Source of the DNA: Labilithrix sp.
Lineage (GTDB): Bacteria; Myxococcota_A; Polyangia; Polyangiales; Polyangiaceae
DNA length: 64,000 nucleotides
NCBI GenBank assembly: GCA_019637175.1
Contig: JAHBWD010000002.1
Coordinates: 62,001-126,000, forward strand
Direction of reading: 5' to 3'
Below the pieces are notes generated by a model. The model searched no databases. It had not been told where the DNA came from and saw only the letters and a list, made by a program, of their open reading frames with translations. This document shows, piece by piece, positions 18,141-27,800 of the stretch (position 1 is its first letter; the number at the start of each line of letters is the position of its first letter). The position numbers were made by a program, and so were the translations under genes.

Positions 18141-18367
18141 GTCAGCGCGCTGACGAGCGTTGCTTTCGCCAGCGCATGTAGCGCACGTACGTCCTTCATC
18201 GTCAGCTCGCTCACGAAGTCGTCAGCCGGCTGACGTCCGTACTTGCGCCAGCGCATGTCGCGGCCCACGCGGGCCCGTACTTGCGCCAGCGCAAGTCGTT
18301 CGTCGTTCGTCAGCTCGCTCCCCTACTCCACTTGCGCCAGCGCAAGTCGTTCGTCGCTCGTCAGCTC
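18141..18367. repeat. Cluster of palindromic repeats between convergent genes
   Basis: The 233-base space between the convergent lipoprotein and HEAT genes is filled with related palindromes. ACTTGCGCCAGCGCAAGT occurs perfectly at 18279-18296 and 18330-18347, each followed by CGTTCGTCG(T/C)TCGTCAGCTC. Imperfect copies are ACTTGCGCCAGCGCATGT at 18241-18258 and TTTCGCCAGCGCATGT near 18164-18179. Two other palindromes, GTCAGCGCGCTGAC (18141-18154) and GTCAGCCGGCTGAC (18221-18234), are interleaved, and GTCAGCTCGCT recurs. The last copy runs into the end of the HEAT gene. Such arrays act as bidirectional terminators, REP-like elements or protein-binding sites. Confidence 0.85.
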
Positions 18368-21006
18368 CAGGCCACGCGCCGGACGGCGATCGACGCGCTC
18401 TGCAGGAGCGCGCTCAAGACCTCGCCGGTCGCTTCTTCGACGACCTCGGCGACGATCGCGCCGCTCTCGTCGTCGGTGTAGACGACCTTGAGGTGCATCG
18501 CGAGCGCTTCGAACTGCCCCGAGGTCCAGCTCGCCTCGCTCGCGTCGAACGCCGCGTCGTCGACGACGCTCGTGATCATCACCTTGCGACCGATGTGCTT
18601 CTTCACCTCCTTGTCGTCCTTGCGCTTGTCGAGCCCGAGGAGGAGAACGCGCAGCGCTTCGGTGTGCTTGTCGGCCTCGTAGTTGATGCGCTCACCGAGG
18701 CCGAAGCGCGTCACGATGCGATACGGATCGCGCACGTCGAAGACGACGAGACCGAGCTCCGGCCGCAGCTCGGCGATCCGCTCGAGGCCGCGGACCGCGT
18801 TGTCTTTCGACGTCCCGTCGTCGGACTCGGCGAGCTCGAGGAGGCGCGGCAGGTACATGACGTCAGCGATCTGCGCGAGCGCGGAGACCGCCTTCTCGCG
18901 CGTGATCCAGTTCGGTGACCACGTCTGCGCGAGCACGAGCTCCTTCACCCACATGACGTCGCCCGCCTGCGCCGCGAGCGCGCCGAGCGCGCTCGCCGCG
19001 ACGTTCTCGTCGCGATCGGCCACGAGGAACGGAAAGAAGCGCAACACGTCGGCGCGCGAGGCGTCGGGGAGCGCGCCGAGCTCGGCGATCGCGGTGCGCA
19101 CGCGCGGCGAGAGCGACACGACGAGGCGCTCGAGGTTCGGCAGATCGCCGAGCTTGCGCGCTTCGCCGGTGAGCAGGCGCGCGACGTCGGCGAGCAGCGG
19201 ATCGCTCGGGTGCGCGAGCTGCGCGACGACGTCGGCCGCGACGCGCGCGACCTCGGCGTCGCCGGACGCGAGCAGCATCGAGACGTAGGGCTCGGCGTCG
19301 ACGCCCGCGCTCTTGAGGCACGAGCTCGCGCGCTTCCGAAGCTCGCTGTCGCCCAAGAACGAGAAGGCCACCGCGGGGAGGATCGCGCCCTCGGGCGCCT
19401 TGGGCTTGTCGACGAGCGCGAGCTGGATCTTGAGCTCGCTCGCCCGAGACGTCGGCCCTCGGCCGGCCAGCACCTCGAGCGCCGCTGCGGCCGCGACCTC
19501 CAGGCGATCGGCCGAGAGGAGCGTGTCTTCGATCGCCGCGTCGAAGACGTCGGGCACGAGGCCGGCGAACGCGAGCGCCCTCACCCGCTGACTCGCCGGC
19601 ACGTCGGCGCGCAGCCAGCGGAGCAGGTGGAGCGGGTGCTCGCGGAAGAGCGCGAGGACCTCGTCGAGCGCGTGCGACGTGAGCCGCGCTACGTCGTTGG
19701 AGACGTAGCGGAACGCCGTCGTCGAGACGGGGAACGGGATCCTCTTCACCGTGAGGCACCGGAGCGGCAGGCTCCACGGCCACCACGTGTCTTCCTTGTT
19801 GAGCAGCTCGGTGAGCTTCATCTCGAGGTGCTCGGCGTCGTAGGGCCCCTCGCCGTTGATCGCGAGCGCGGCGAGCGCCGCGCGCCGCACGCCGGCGTCG
19901 GGATCGCGCAGCAGCGTCTTCAGCTCCTCGACGTACTTGCCCGTGCCCACCGTCGCCCACGTCGCGCCCACCTTGTCGGCGGGAATGTCGCTCGCGAGGC
20001 GCGCGCGCACGAACGCGTCGTCGCCTTCGCCGACCGTGCCGAGCGCGGCGACGGCGCACATGCACACGTCGGGAACGGCCTCCTCGTCCAGATTTTCGCG
20101 GAGCAGGCTGACCGCCCAGGTCGCGTCGCTCCATGCGACCCGCGCGGCGAGCGCCGCGCGCAGATCGGGATCGCTCCCCCCGAAGAGCTTCTTGAAGAGG
20201 CCCTTCCACTCGGCGCCGACGACCACGTGCGCGATCGCCTCGCACGCCTTCACGTAGAGCGGCAGCTGTTCGATGAGCCGCTCGAGATCCGCGTCGGTGA
20301 AGCCGCCGTTCTTCGCCGACGCCAAGAAGACCTCGGGCAGCGACGAGAAGAGCTGCGACTCGAACTGCGTGTCGAGGATCCGCCGGAGCTCTTCGTTGGT
20401 CGGCGTTCCTTCGGCGACGAGCGCGGCGGCGTGCGCGGCCCGGCGAAGCGACCAGTCGTCATGGCTCACGTACTTCATCGCCAAGGGACGCGTCTGCGGG
20501 TGCCCGAGCATCGCGAGCGACTCGAGCGAGGCCGCGATCACGGGCGCGCCCCAGTCGGCGCGCTCCTCGCGGCCGCTCTCGAGCGAGTCGACGAGCGTGC
20601 CGACCGTGTCTTCGAGCTCGAGGAGCCCCACGAGCCGTGACGCGTGCACGCGCACCGACGTCTGCTCGTTGGTGAGGTGCCGTCGCACGGCGCGCTTGAG
20701 CGCGTCTTTGCCGCTCACGATCGCCATCCGCCGGACCTCGGCGGTGTAGCCCTTGAGATCTTCCTGCGCGGCGCCGGCGTCGACGAGGATCGGATCGATC
20801 TCCGCGTCGAGGTGGTAGTCGAACAGCCCCTTGAAGAGGAGCGTCTTGCGACGGATGAACTTCCACAGCGGCGCCGGCCCCTCCTTCGCTTCGCGCTCGG
20901 GCTGCCCGACGACGCTGGCGACGTAGGCGAAGTCCGCCTCGCTCAGGTTCGCCGTCGCGCGGCCTCGCGCGAGCTTGACGAGGATCGACTTGAGCTTTTC
21001 ATCCAT
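18361..21006 (-). CDS. HEAT-repeat protein of a MoxR-VWA operon
   Basis: An 881-residue all-helical soluble protein made of HEAT/armadillo-like repeats (TSVRVHASRLVGLLELEDTV, PDAGVRRAALAALAINGEG, NVAASALGALAAQAGDVMWV, REKAVSALAQIADVMYLPRL). There is no signal peptide, and the last 120 residues are more beta-rich (GRKVMITSVVDDAAFDASEA onwards). It is the third gene after a MoxR ATPase and a VWA protein, with 10 bases between genes and a good GAGGAG ribosome binding site. HEAT scaffolds present partners, so it may be the substrate adaptor of the MoxR/VWA chaperone. No specific family name is known to me. Confidence 0.8.
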   Translation of the reverse strand: MDEKLKSILVKLARGRATANLSEADFAYVASVVGQPEREAKEGPAPLWKFIRRKTLLFKGLFDYHLDAEIDPILVDAGAAQEDLKGYTAEVRRMAIVSGKDALKRAVRRHLTNEQTSVRVHASRLVGLLELEDTVGTLVDSLESGREERADWGAPVIAASLESLAMLGHPQTRPLAMKYVSHDDWSLRRAAHAAALVAEGTPTNEELRRILDTQFESQLFSSLPEVFLASAKNGGFTDADLERLIEQLPLYVKACEAIAHVVVGAEWKGLFKKLFGGSDPDLRAALAARVAWSDATWAVSLLRENLDEEAVPDVCMCAVAALGTVGEGDDAFVRARLASDIPADKVGATWATVGTGKYVEELKTLLRDPDAGVRRAALAALAINGEGPYDAEHLEMKLTELLNKEDTWWPWSLPLRCLTVKRIPFPVSTTAFRYVSNDVARLTSHALDEVLALFREHPLHLLRWLRADVPASQRVRALAFAGLVPDVFDAAIEDTLLSADRLEVAAAAALEVLAGRGPTSRASELKIQLALVDKPKAPEGAILPAVAFSFLGDSELRKRASSCLKSAGVDAEPYVSMLLASGDAEVARVAADVVAQLAHPSDPLLADVARLLTGEARKLGDLPNLERLVVSLSPRVRTAIAELGALPDASRADVLRFFPFLVADRDENVAASALGALAAQAGDVMWVKELVLAQTWSPNWITREKAVSALAQIADVMYLPRLLELAESDDGTSKDNAVRGLERIAELRPELGLVVFDVRDPYRIVTRFGLGERINYEADKHTEALRVLLLGLDKRKDDKEVKKHIGRKVMITSVVDDAAFDASEASWTSGQFEALAMHLKVVYTDDESGAIVAEVVEEATGEVLSALLQSASIAVRRVAWS

Positions 21007-21016
21007 GGAATTCTCC

Positions 21017-22357
21017 TCACTTGGCGAGCGCCGCGGCCGGAACCGTCATCGTGTCTCTGGCGAGCTGATCGAGAGGGCTGCGGAAGACGCCCCCGCGATC
21101 GCGGAAGTAAACGACGTAGAGGCGCTTCTTGCTCGCGCGCAGCGCGCGCGCGACCGGCGGCGTGACGTCGGCGTCGCCGTCGGTGAACAGCACCGCCGCT
21201 TCGATGTCGCGGTCGGCGAGCAAATCTCGGATCGGCGCGTCGAAGTCGGTGCCGCCGCCGCCGATGATCTTGCCCTTCGAGAGCTCTTCGATCGGCACGT
21301 CGCGCACGCTCGTGTCGAAGATCCTGAGCTTCAGCGGCACCTCTTTGAGCGCGCTGGCGAACGACGCCACCATCGGAAAGTAGGGGATCATCGATCCCGA
21401 CACGTCGAGGTAGAGCCCCACCGACATCCGCGCGCCGGCGTTGCCGATCTCGCGGTTCTTGTAGAGCCCGAGCGCCTCGGACACGCCCGAGATCTGCCAG
21501 ACGAGGCCCACGCGCGACGGAAACGCCGGATACGCCTGGAGGCGGATCTCCCGCGCGAGAGGCGCGAGCACCTTCGCGGCGGTCGCGTCGACGACCTTGC
21601 GGACGGCCATCTTGGCGAGGAACGCGTCGACCTCGTCGGTGCCGATCGGGACGGGCACGACGCTGTAGGGCTGAAGGCTCTGGCCCAGGTCCGAGCCGCG
21701 CGGCAACCGTCGAGAGACCGCGCGCGCGACGCGCCCCGCGAGCATCGTGCCGCGCGCGTCGGGCTTCGCCGGGAGACCATGCCCCATCTTGCAGAAGGGC
21801 ACGAACGTCGAGAGCAGCCCGACGTCGAGCAGGCGCATGAGGCGGAAGTAGAGCGACGCGGGGTTGAGCGGCAGGTATCCCTGCGCGGTCTTCGTCCAGA
21901 TCTGCTGCCAGAGCTCGCCGAGCTCCGTCGGCAGCCGCACGGGATCGGCGCTCGGATCGGCGAGCGCGATCGGCGTCACCTTCGACTCCGCGGGATAGAT
22001 CGCCTTCGCCGTCTTCCGCATCGCGTCGGGGTACGCCTCGTACAAGAGGCGGTTGATGCAGACGTCGAGCGCGAGGTTGCTCGTCTCCTGATGGTGGTGC
22101 TGCTCGCCGAAGCCGTTGTAGAGCGATCGATGGAGGATCTCGTGCCGGAGCACCATCTCGATGCACGGTACGTCGAGCTGCGCGACGAGGGGCCCGACGT
22201 GGATCGCCTCCGCGCCCGAGGCGTCGACGCGGTAGCTCGCCGTCTTCTCGTCGGGATCGTAGACGACGAGCCCCGCGCACTCGGCGAAGGTCAGCTCGAG
22301 GCCCATGACCGCGCGCTCGAGCTGCCGCTGCGCGATGATGTCTTGGATGCCCGCCAC
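21017..22357 (-). CDS. DUF2201-type metallopeptidase-like / VWA domain protein
   Basis: A 446-residue cytoplasmic protein. The N-terminal half matches the DUF2201 putative metallopeptidase domain: HEILH (72-76) followed by the helix NLALDVCINRLLYE. The C-terminal half is a VWA-like domain with a complete MIDAS: D318-V-S-G-S, T370-D in GGGGTDFDAPI and FTDGD (391-395). The family is typically paired with a MoxR AAA+ ATPase; here the ATPase gene lies one base upstream. The set probably works as an ATP-driven, metal-dependent chaperone or protease-like machine. Whether HEILH is catalytic is untested. Confidence 0.87.
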   Translation of the reverse strand: MAGIQDIIAQRQLERAVMGLELTFAECAGLVVYDPDEKTASYRVDASGAEAIHVGPLVAQLDVPCIEMVLRHEILHRSLYNGFGEQHHHQETSNLALDVCINRLLYEAYPDAMRKTAKAIYPAESKVTPIALADPSADPVRLPTELGELWQQIWTKTAQGYLPLNPASLYFRLMRLLDVGLLSTFVPFCKMGHGLPAKPDARGTMLAGRVARAVSRRLPRGSDLGQSLQPYSVVPVPIGTDEVDAFLAKMAVRKVVDATAAKVLAPLAREIRLQAYPAFPSRVGLVWQISGVSEALGLYKNREIGNAGARMSVGLYLDVSGSMIPYFPMVASFASALKEVPLKLRIFDTSVRDVPIEELSKGKIIGGGGTDFDAPIRDLLADRDIEAAVLFTDGDADVTPPVARALRASKKRLYVVYFRDRGGVFRSPLDQLARDTMTVPAAALAK

Positions 22358-22358
22358 G

Positions 22359-23858
22359 TCACTCCGCGGGGGGCAGCGTGAGCTTGGAGAAGAAGTCGAA
22401 GATCGTGTCGGGGTCGTCTTTGACGTCGCCCTCGCGCAGATCGATGAGCCACGCTTGGAGCTTGCGCACCTCGGCGATCTTGCTCGAGAGGAACGAGCCC
22501 TCGGCGACCATCGCGCGGAAGCGCTCGATGTTCTGCGCGGCGCGCTCGCGATCGGGTCCGCGCGGCCGATCTTCGAGCAGCGAGCGAAGCTTCGGGGTCA
22601 CGAAGTTGATCGCGCCGTTGAGCGCGATGAGCAGCCGGCCGTCGCTCTGGCGGAGCGCGTCGCCGGCGTAACCGAGGCGCTGGAGCGTGTAGCGCAGCTC
22701 GACGAGCTTCTCCTGCTCGCCCTTCTGGCTCGCCCCGCGGAGGAGCTCGCCGACGATCTTGTCGATCTCGTCGGGCGCGAGCGTCTCCTTGATCTCGTCC
22801 CAGCGGCTCGAGAGCTGCTCGAGGCGCTTCTCGAAGCTCGAGGGCGCGGCGATCTCGAGGCGCAGGGCCTCGCCCGGCGCGATCCCCTTCGACGACAGCA
22901 GCGACTCGGCGGCCTGATGCAGCGGCTCGAGCACCTGCGGCTTGATCTGGAGCTTCGTCGCGACCGCGTAGCGGAGCGCGTCGACCGCGCCGACGCGGAG
23001 CGGCTCCTCGGCGCCGGCGACCTTGTAGTATGCAGCTATCGCGAGGATCGTCTCCGGGAGGTTCCGCGCGTACGTACGGGCGCTCACGTACGTCGGCGCG
23101 CCGGTCGTGCCCTCGCGCAAGACGCCGAGCAGCGCGGGCACGAGCTTGCCGAGATACTGCGCGATCCGATCGACCGCGCCGCCCTCGACGAGCTCGGCGT
23201 GCGCCGCCTGGATGTCGGCGTACGTCCGCGCCAGGGTCGTCGCCTCGGGCTTGCGCGAGAGGGGACCGCTCTCGTCGTTGCCCGCCGCGATGACGCGCCC
23301 GATCGCGCCGGGCGCCGCGAGGCCGACGAGGGTGCGCACGTCTTCGGCCGTCAGATCCTTCTGGTGCTCGGGGACGGGCACGACCGCGTGGAAGCGATCG
23401 AGCAGCGCCTCGTCGAGCTGGAAGGCCGACGCGTACGACTCCGGGTTCGCGGTCGCGATGAGGCTTCGATACGGCAGCGGCAGGCCGAAGCACGATCGCT
23501 GCTCGAGGATCTCGAGCCACAGGTTCTGGCTCTCCTTGTTGGCGCGCGTGATCTCGTCGACGACGACGGTGCTCTTGTCCCAGATGGTCCGCTCGTGGGG
23601 GACGAAGTGGAGGCGCCCCTTCTTGAGGCTCTCGGGATCGGGGATCCCCGCGATCGTGATGAGATCGTCCTTCGTCGCGTCGTAGAAGACGAAGCCCGCG
23701 GGCCCGAAGCCCTCGGAGAGCGCGCGCGCGAGGCGCGTCTTTCCGGTGCCGTGCCGGCCGACGAGCATGAAGCTCTTTTGCGCGGCGAGGAGGCCGACGA
23801 CGACCGGCTCGAGATCGCGATATCCGTGGTTGATTCCGTCGAGGAGCCTCAGATGCAT
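22359..23858 (-). CDS. MoxR-family AAA+ ATPase
   Basis: A 499-residue AAA+ ATPase. Walker A GRHGTGKT (34-41), Walker B TVVVDEITRAN (98-107), sensor 1 LIATANPE (133-140) and an arginine-finger candidate in LLDRFHAVVPVP (R155) are all present. About 200 extra C-terminal residues are helical and may form a RavA-like extension. MoxR ATPases assemble with VWA proteins to activate or remodel client proteins, and this one heads a three-gene operon with such a protein and a HEAT scaffold. The ATG at 23858 is the first in frame; the 180 bases upstream separate it from a divergent gene. Confidence 0.92.
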   Translation of the reverse strand: MHLRLLDGINHGYRDLEPVVVGLLAAQKSFMLVGRHGTGKTRLARALSEGFGPAGFVFYDATKDDLITIAGIPDPESLKKGRLHFVPHERTIWDKSTVVVDEITRANKESQNLWLEILEQRSCFGLPLPYRSLIATANPESYASAFQLDEALLDRFHAVVPVPEHQKDLTAEDVRTLVGLAAPGAIGRVIAAGNDESGPLSRKPEATTLARTYADIQAAHAELVEGGAVDRIAQYLGKLVPALLGVLREGTTGAPTYVSARTYARNLPETILAIAAYYKVAGAEEPLRVGAVDALRYAVATKLQIKPQVLEPLHQAAESLLSSKGIAPGEALRLEIAAPSSFEKRLEQLSSRWDEIKETLAPDEIDKIVGELLRGASQKGEQEKLVELRYTLQRLGYAGDALRQSDGRLLIALNGAINFVTPKLRSLLEDRPRGPDRERAAQNIERFRAMVAEGSFLSSKIAEVRKLQAWLIDLREGDVKDDPDTIFDFFSKLTLPPAE

Positions 23859-24038
23859 GAGGCCGCTCGATCTACCTCCGCCTCACGGCGGCCACAACGC
23901 ACAGCGGTGGGCGTTCGGCCGTCGGCCGCGCGAGGTCGACGCGTCAAAGAACCGTCACCGAGCGGGCGAGGGTCTCAAGCATTTCATTGCGTTACGTACG
24001 CTCGGCGCGCGGCCCGAGCCTTGCGACCACCCGCGTTC

Positions 24039-24818
24039 GTGAAGACGAACACGCGCACGCACATCGCCATCGTCGCCTCCTCCTTCTTCTTCTTCGCGCC
24101 TCGCCTCTCGTCGGCCCAGGATGAGCCGCCCCGGAGCACACAGGATCGCGGCGCGAGCGCCGACGAGATCGCCGACACGCGATCCGACGACACGACCGGC
24201 GCCGTCGGCACGATCTCGCTCCTCCGTCCGATCCAGATCGGCGGCTCCGGAAGCCAAGGCGAGACGCGCTGCGCCAGCCTCGGCTCGCAGTGCGCGGCCG
24301 ACGCGGCCACGGGCGGCGGCTTCATGTTCTCCGTCGGCTACATGTGGAAGTACCTCGGCTTCGACGTGCTCGGCGCCAGCACGCTCGACGGCGGCGAGCG
24401 CAGCTACGTCCCGCACGGCGGCGTCCGACGTTCGTATTTCGTCGAGCGCCTCGGCGGTATGGCCGCCGTCCGCCTTCGCGCTCAGATCCAGAGCGAAGAC
24501 TTTCGCGGCGCCCTCGCGATCGGTCCTGGCGTCACCTTCCGGGCCGTCGGTGAAGCCGCCTCGTTCCCATCGGTTCCGAAAGACGGCGCGACCTACGGCT
24601 CCGCGTCGTTCACCGCAGACCTGAGCGCGCAGTGGCGCATCGGCCGCCCGACGGCGCTCGCCCTCGGCGCCATGCTCTGGGTCGAAGACGCAGGCAGCGA
24701 GGTCACCACGGTCCGCTCGCGCATCGCCGCGCAGGCCGGGGAGTCGAGCGAATTCCACCTCGTGAGCGGGATGCAGGCGAGCGTGATGCCCTACATTGGC
24801 CTCCAGTTCGGCCCCTGA
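24039..24818 (+). CDS. Predicted outer-membrane beta-barrel protein
   Basis: A 259-residue exported protein; the GTG start gives a signal peptide with an FFFF core ending RLSSAQ. After a 40-residue acidic linker the sequence shows beta-barrel alternation (GGGFMFSVGYMWKYLGFDVL, GGMAAVRLRAQ, ALAIGPGVTFRAVG, SFTADLSAQWRIG) and ends in a hydrophobic strand, YIGLQFGP. Two cysteines in the first loop could pair. It lies 37 bases before the gltD-like gene on the same strand, which makes a role as outer-membrane partner (GltH position in Myxococcus) conceivable, but I have no specific motif for that. Confidence 0.65.
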   Translation: MKTNTRTHIAIVASSFFFFAPRLSSAQDEPPRSTQDRGASADEIADTRSDDTTGAVGTISLLRPIQIGGSGSQGETRCASLGSQCAADAATGGGFMFSVGYMWKYLGFDVLGASTLDGGERSYVPHGGVRRSYFVERLGGMAAVRLRAQIQSEDFRGALAIGPGVTFRAVGEAASFPSVPKDGATYGSASFTADLSAQWRIGRPTALALGAMLWVEDAGSEVTTVRSRIAAQAGESSEFHLVSGMQASVMPYIGLQFGP

Positions 24819-24855
24819 GCACCGCCGAGGCCAACGTCGTGTATGATCGTAGGCC

Positions 24856-27800
24856 GTGCGATCTCGCGCTCGCTCGCTCGCCGCTGCATGGGCCGCCGCG
24901 CTTCTCTGCGCGACCGTGAGCGCCGGCGCGGCGCCCGACAAGAACAAGCCTGCGCCCGCGGAGCCGGCTCCCGGCGCGAGCGCGCCGGCGACGAGCACCG
25001 TGCGCGCGGCCGCGGAGAAGACGATCGAGGCCAAGCCCGCGGCCAAGCCGGGATCGAAGCGAGCGCAGGGCTCGGGCTCTTCGTCGCTGAGCGGCCCCGG
25101 CGGTCGACCCGCCTCGAAGGGACCGGCGATCCCCGAAGCGCTCCGCAAGCAGCTCGAGAAGCAGCTCGAGGCGCGCATCGAGCGCGACGTCGCGCAGATC
25201 AAGGCGCTCCGCGGCGAGGCCATCGGCCTGCTCACCACGTTCGTCGCGGAGACGCCGCGCGAGGCGCGCGAGATGCCCGAGGCGCTCCTGCGCCTCGGCG
25301 AGCTGAAGTGGGAGCACGAGCGCGAGCAGTTCGTCGAGCGCTTCAAGGCGTGGGAGGCGAAGCCCGTCGATCAGCGCGGCCCGGGCCCGGAGCCGAACTT
25401 CCAGCCCTCGCGCGATCTCTTCGCGCGCGTGCTCAAGGATTATCCCTGGTTCAATCAGTACGATCTCGCGCTCTACGTCGACGGCTTCCTCGCCTACGAG
25501 CAAGGCAAGCAAGACGAAGCGCTCGATCGCTTCAACCGCATCCTCAAAGACTTTCCGCGATCGCGCTTCGTCGCCGACGCGCACATGGCGCGCGCCGAGG
25601 CGCTCTTCAACGGCAAGTACGACTACGCCGGCGCGCTCGCCGAGTACGAGCAGGTGCTCCAGTACAAGAACAGCGATCTCTACGGCCTCGCGCTCTTCAA
25701 GAGCGCGTGGTGCATGTGGCGCCTCGGGCGGAGCGAAGAGGCGGCCAAGCGCTTCGTGAGCGTCTTCGAGGTGACCGACGCGCAAGGGAACAAAGTCAGC
25801 GCGGCGCAACGGAAGCAGCTCGACGAGCTCCAGCAGGAGGCGCTCAAGTACCTCGTCGAGGTCTTCACCGAAGACGAGAAGAACACCGCGCAGGACGTCT
25901 ACGGCTTCCTCACGAAGATCGGCGGCGATCGCTTCGCGGGCAAGGTCGTGCGCGCGCTCGCGGTGCAGTTCTACGATCAGTCGCACTACGACCGCGGCAT
26001 CGAGGCCTACGAGCTGCTCCTCAAGCTCGAGCCCGCGAGCGCCGACGCGGGCCAGTGGGTGCTCCAGATCGCGCAGGGCTACAACGCGATCGAAGACTGG
26101 CCGAAGCTGAAGGCGACGTACGAGCGCGCCGTCAACGGCTACACGGCGGGCTCGCCGTGGGCGAAGACGCAGGGCGATCCGACCGTCGTGCAGCGCACGA
26201 GCGCCGACGTCGAGAAGCAGCTCAAAGAGCACGCTCTCCAGCTCCACGCCAAGGCGCAGAAAGACAAGACGAGCCGCGCCGAGTTCGAAGGCGCCGCCGG
26301 GCTCTACGAGGTGTACCTCACGAAGTTCTCCGGCGAGCGGAACGCGTACCAGATCCAGTACTACCTCGCCGAGATCCAGTTCCACCACCTCGAGAAATCG
26401 ACCGACGCGGCGACGCACTACATGGCCGCCGCGCGCTCGATGCCCAAAGACGAGGCCGAGCGCGAGCCGCTCAAGACGCAGCGCCACGACGCGATCTACA
26501 ACGCGATCGCCGCGCTCGAGCGCGTGCGCTTCGCCGAGCTCGAGGCGCGACGCAAGCTGCCGCCGGGCAGCGCGTTCCAGGAGACCGAGGCCGACAAGAA
26601 GTTCGCCGAGGCGCTCGATCTCTACGCGCAGCTCTATCCGAGCGATCCGGCGCTGCCCGAGCTCTTCTTCCGCCAGGGCCGCCAGTACTACGACTACGGC
26701 GTCTACGACGCGGCGGTGAAGATCTGGGGCTCGCTCCTCGAGAAGTTCCCTCGCAGTCAGTACGCGCTCGCGGCCGGCGAGCTGATCCTCGACTCGTTCA
26801 ACCGCGCGAAGAACTACGAGAACATCGAGCAGTGGGCGCGGCGCCTCAAGAGCGCGCCCGCGTTCGCGAGCGAGGCCAACCAGAAGAAGCTCGACACGCT
26901 GATCGTGCAGGCCGTCTTCAAGCAAGGCGAGCAGAAGGCCGCCGCCGGCGAGCACCAAGACGCGGCGAAGGCCTACCTCCGCGCCGCGAAAGAGTTCCCG
27001 CGCGATCCGCGCGCGGCGCAGGCGTGCGTCAACGCCGAGCAAGCCGCGCAGAAGGCCGGCGACGTCGCCACGCTCAAGGAGGCGGCGCAGCTCGTCACCG
27101 GCAAGGAGTACCGCGACAAGCCCGAGTCGCCGCAGGGCGCGTGGATCGCGGCGACGACGTTCCAGTCGATGGGGCTCTTCTCGGAGTCGGCCGAGTTCCA
27201 CGAGGCGATCGCGAGCCTCGCCGATCGCGATCACCCGCACTACCAGAAGTACGAGCACGCGAAGGACGCGGCGTACAACGCCGTCGTCCTCCGGGTCGCG
27301 ACCGGCGAGCACGACAAGGCGATCGCGAACGGCAACCGCTACCTCCAGCAGTATCCGACCAGCGCCGACGCCGACGAGGTCGTCTTCCAGATGGGCAAGG
27401 CGCACCAGAACGCCGGCCGCAACAAGGAGGCCGCCGACCTCTATCGCCGCTACCTCGCGCGATCGCGAAATCAAGATCACCGCGTGCAGGGCTGGGTCTT
27501 GCTCGCCGTCGCGCTCGTGAAGAACGGCGAAGATCGCGGCGCCGACGACGCGCTCAAGGCCGCCGTCGAGATCGGCAAGCACCGCCGGAACGAGCTCGGC
27601 CCCGACGGCAAGTACGCCGCGGCGCGCGCGCGGTACATGGAAGGCGAGCGCGTGCTCACGCGCTTCGAGAAGATCGAGATCCAGGGCGACGTGAAGCAAC
27701 TCTCCTCGCGCCTCAAGCAGAAGGCGGAGCTGCTCAAGCAAGCGTCGGCGGTGTTCCTCGACGTCGTCTCGCTCGGCGTCGCCGAGTGGACGACCGCGGC

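Noticed and set aside
18141..18367. CRISPR array or attachment site
   Set aside because: Repeats are palindromic, of irregular spacing and imperfect, with no unique spacers of constant length and no integrase nearby.
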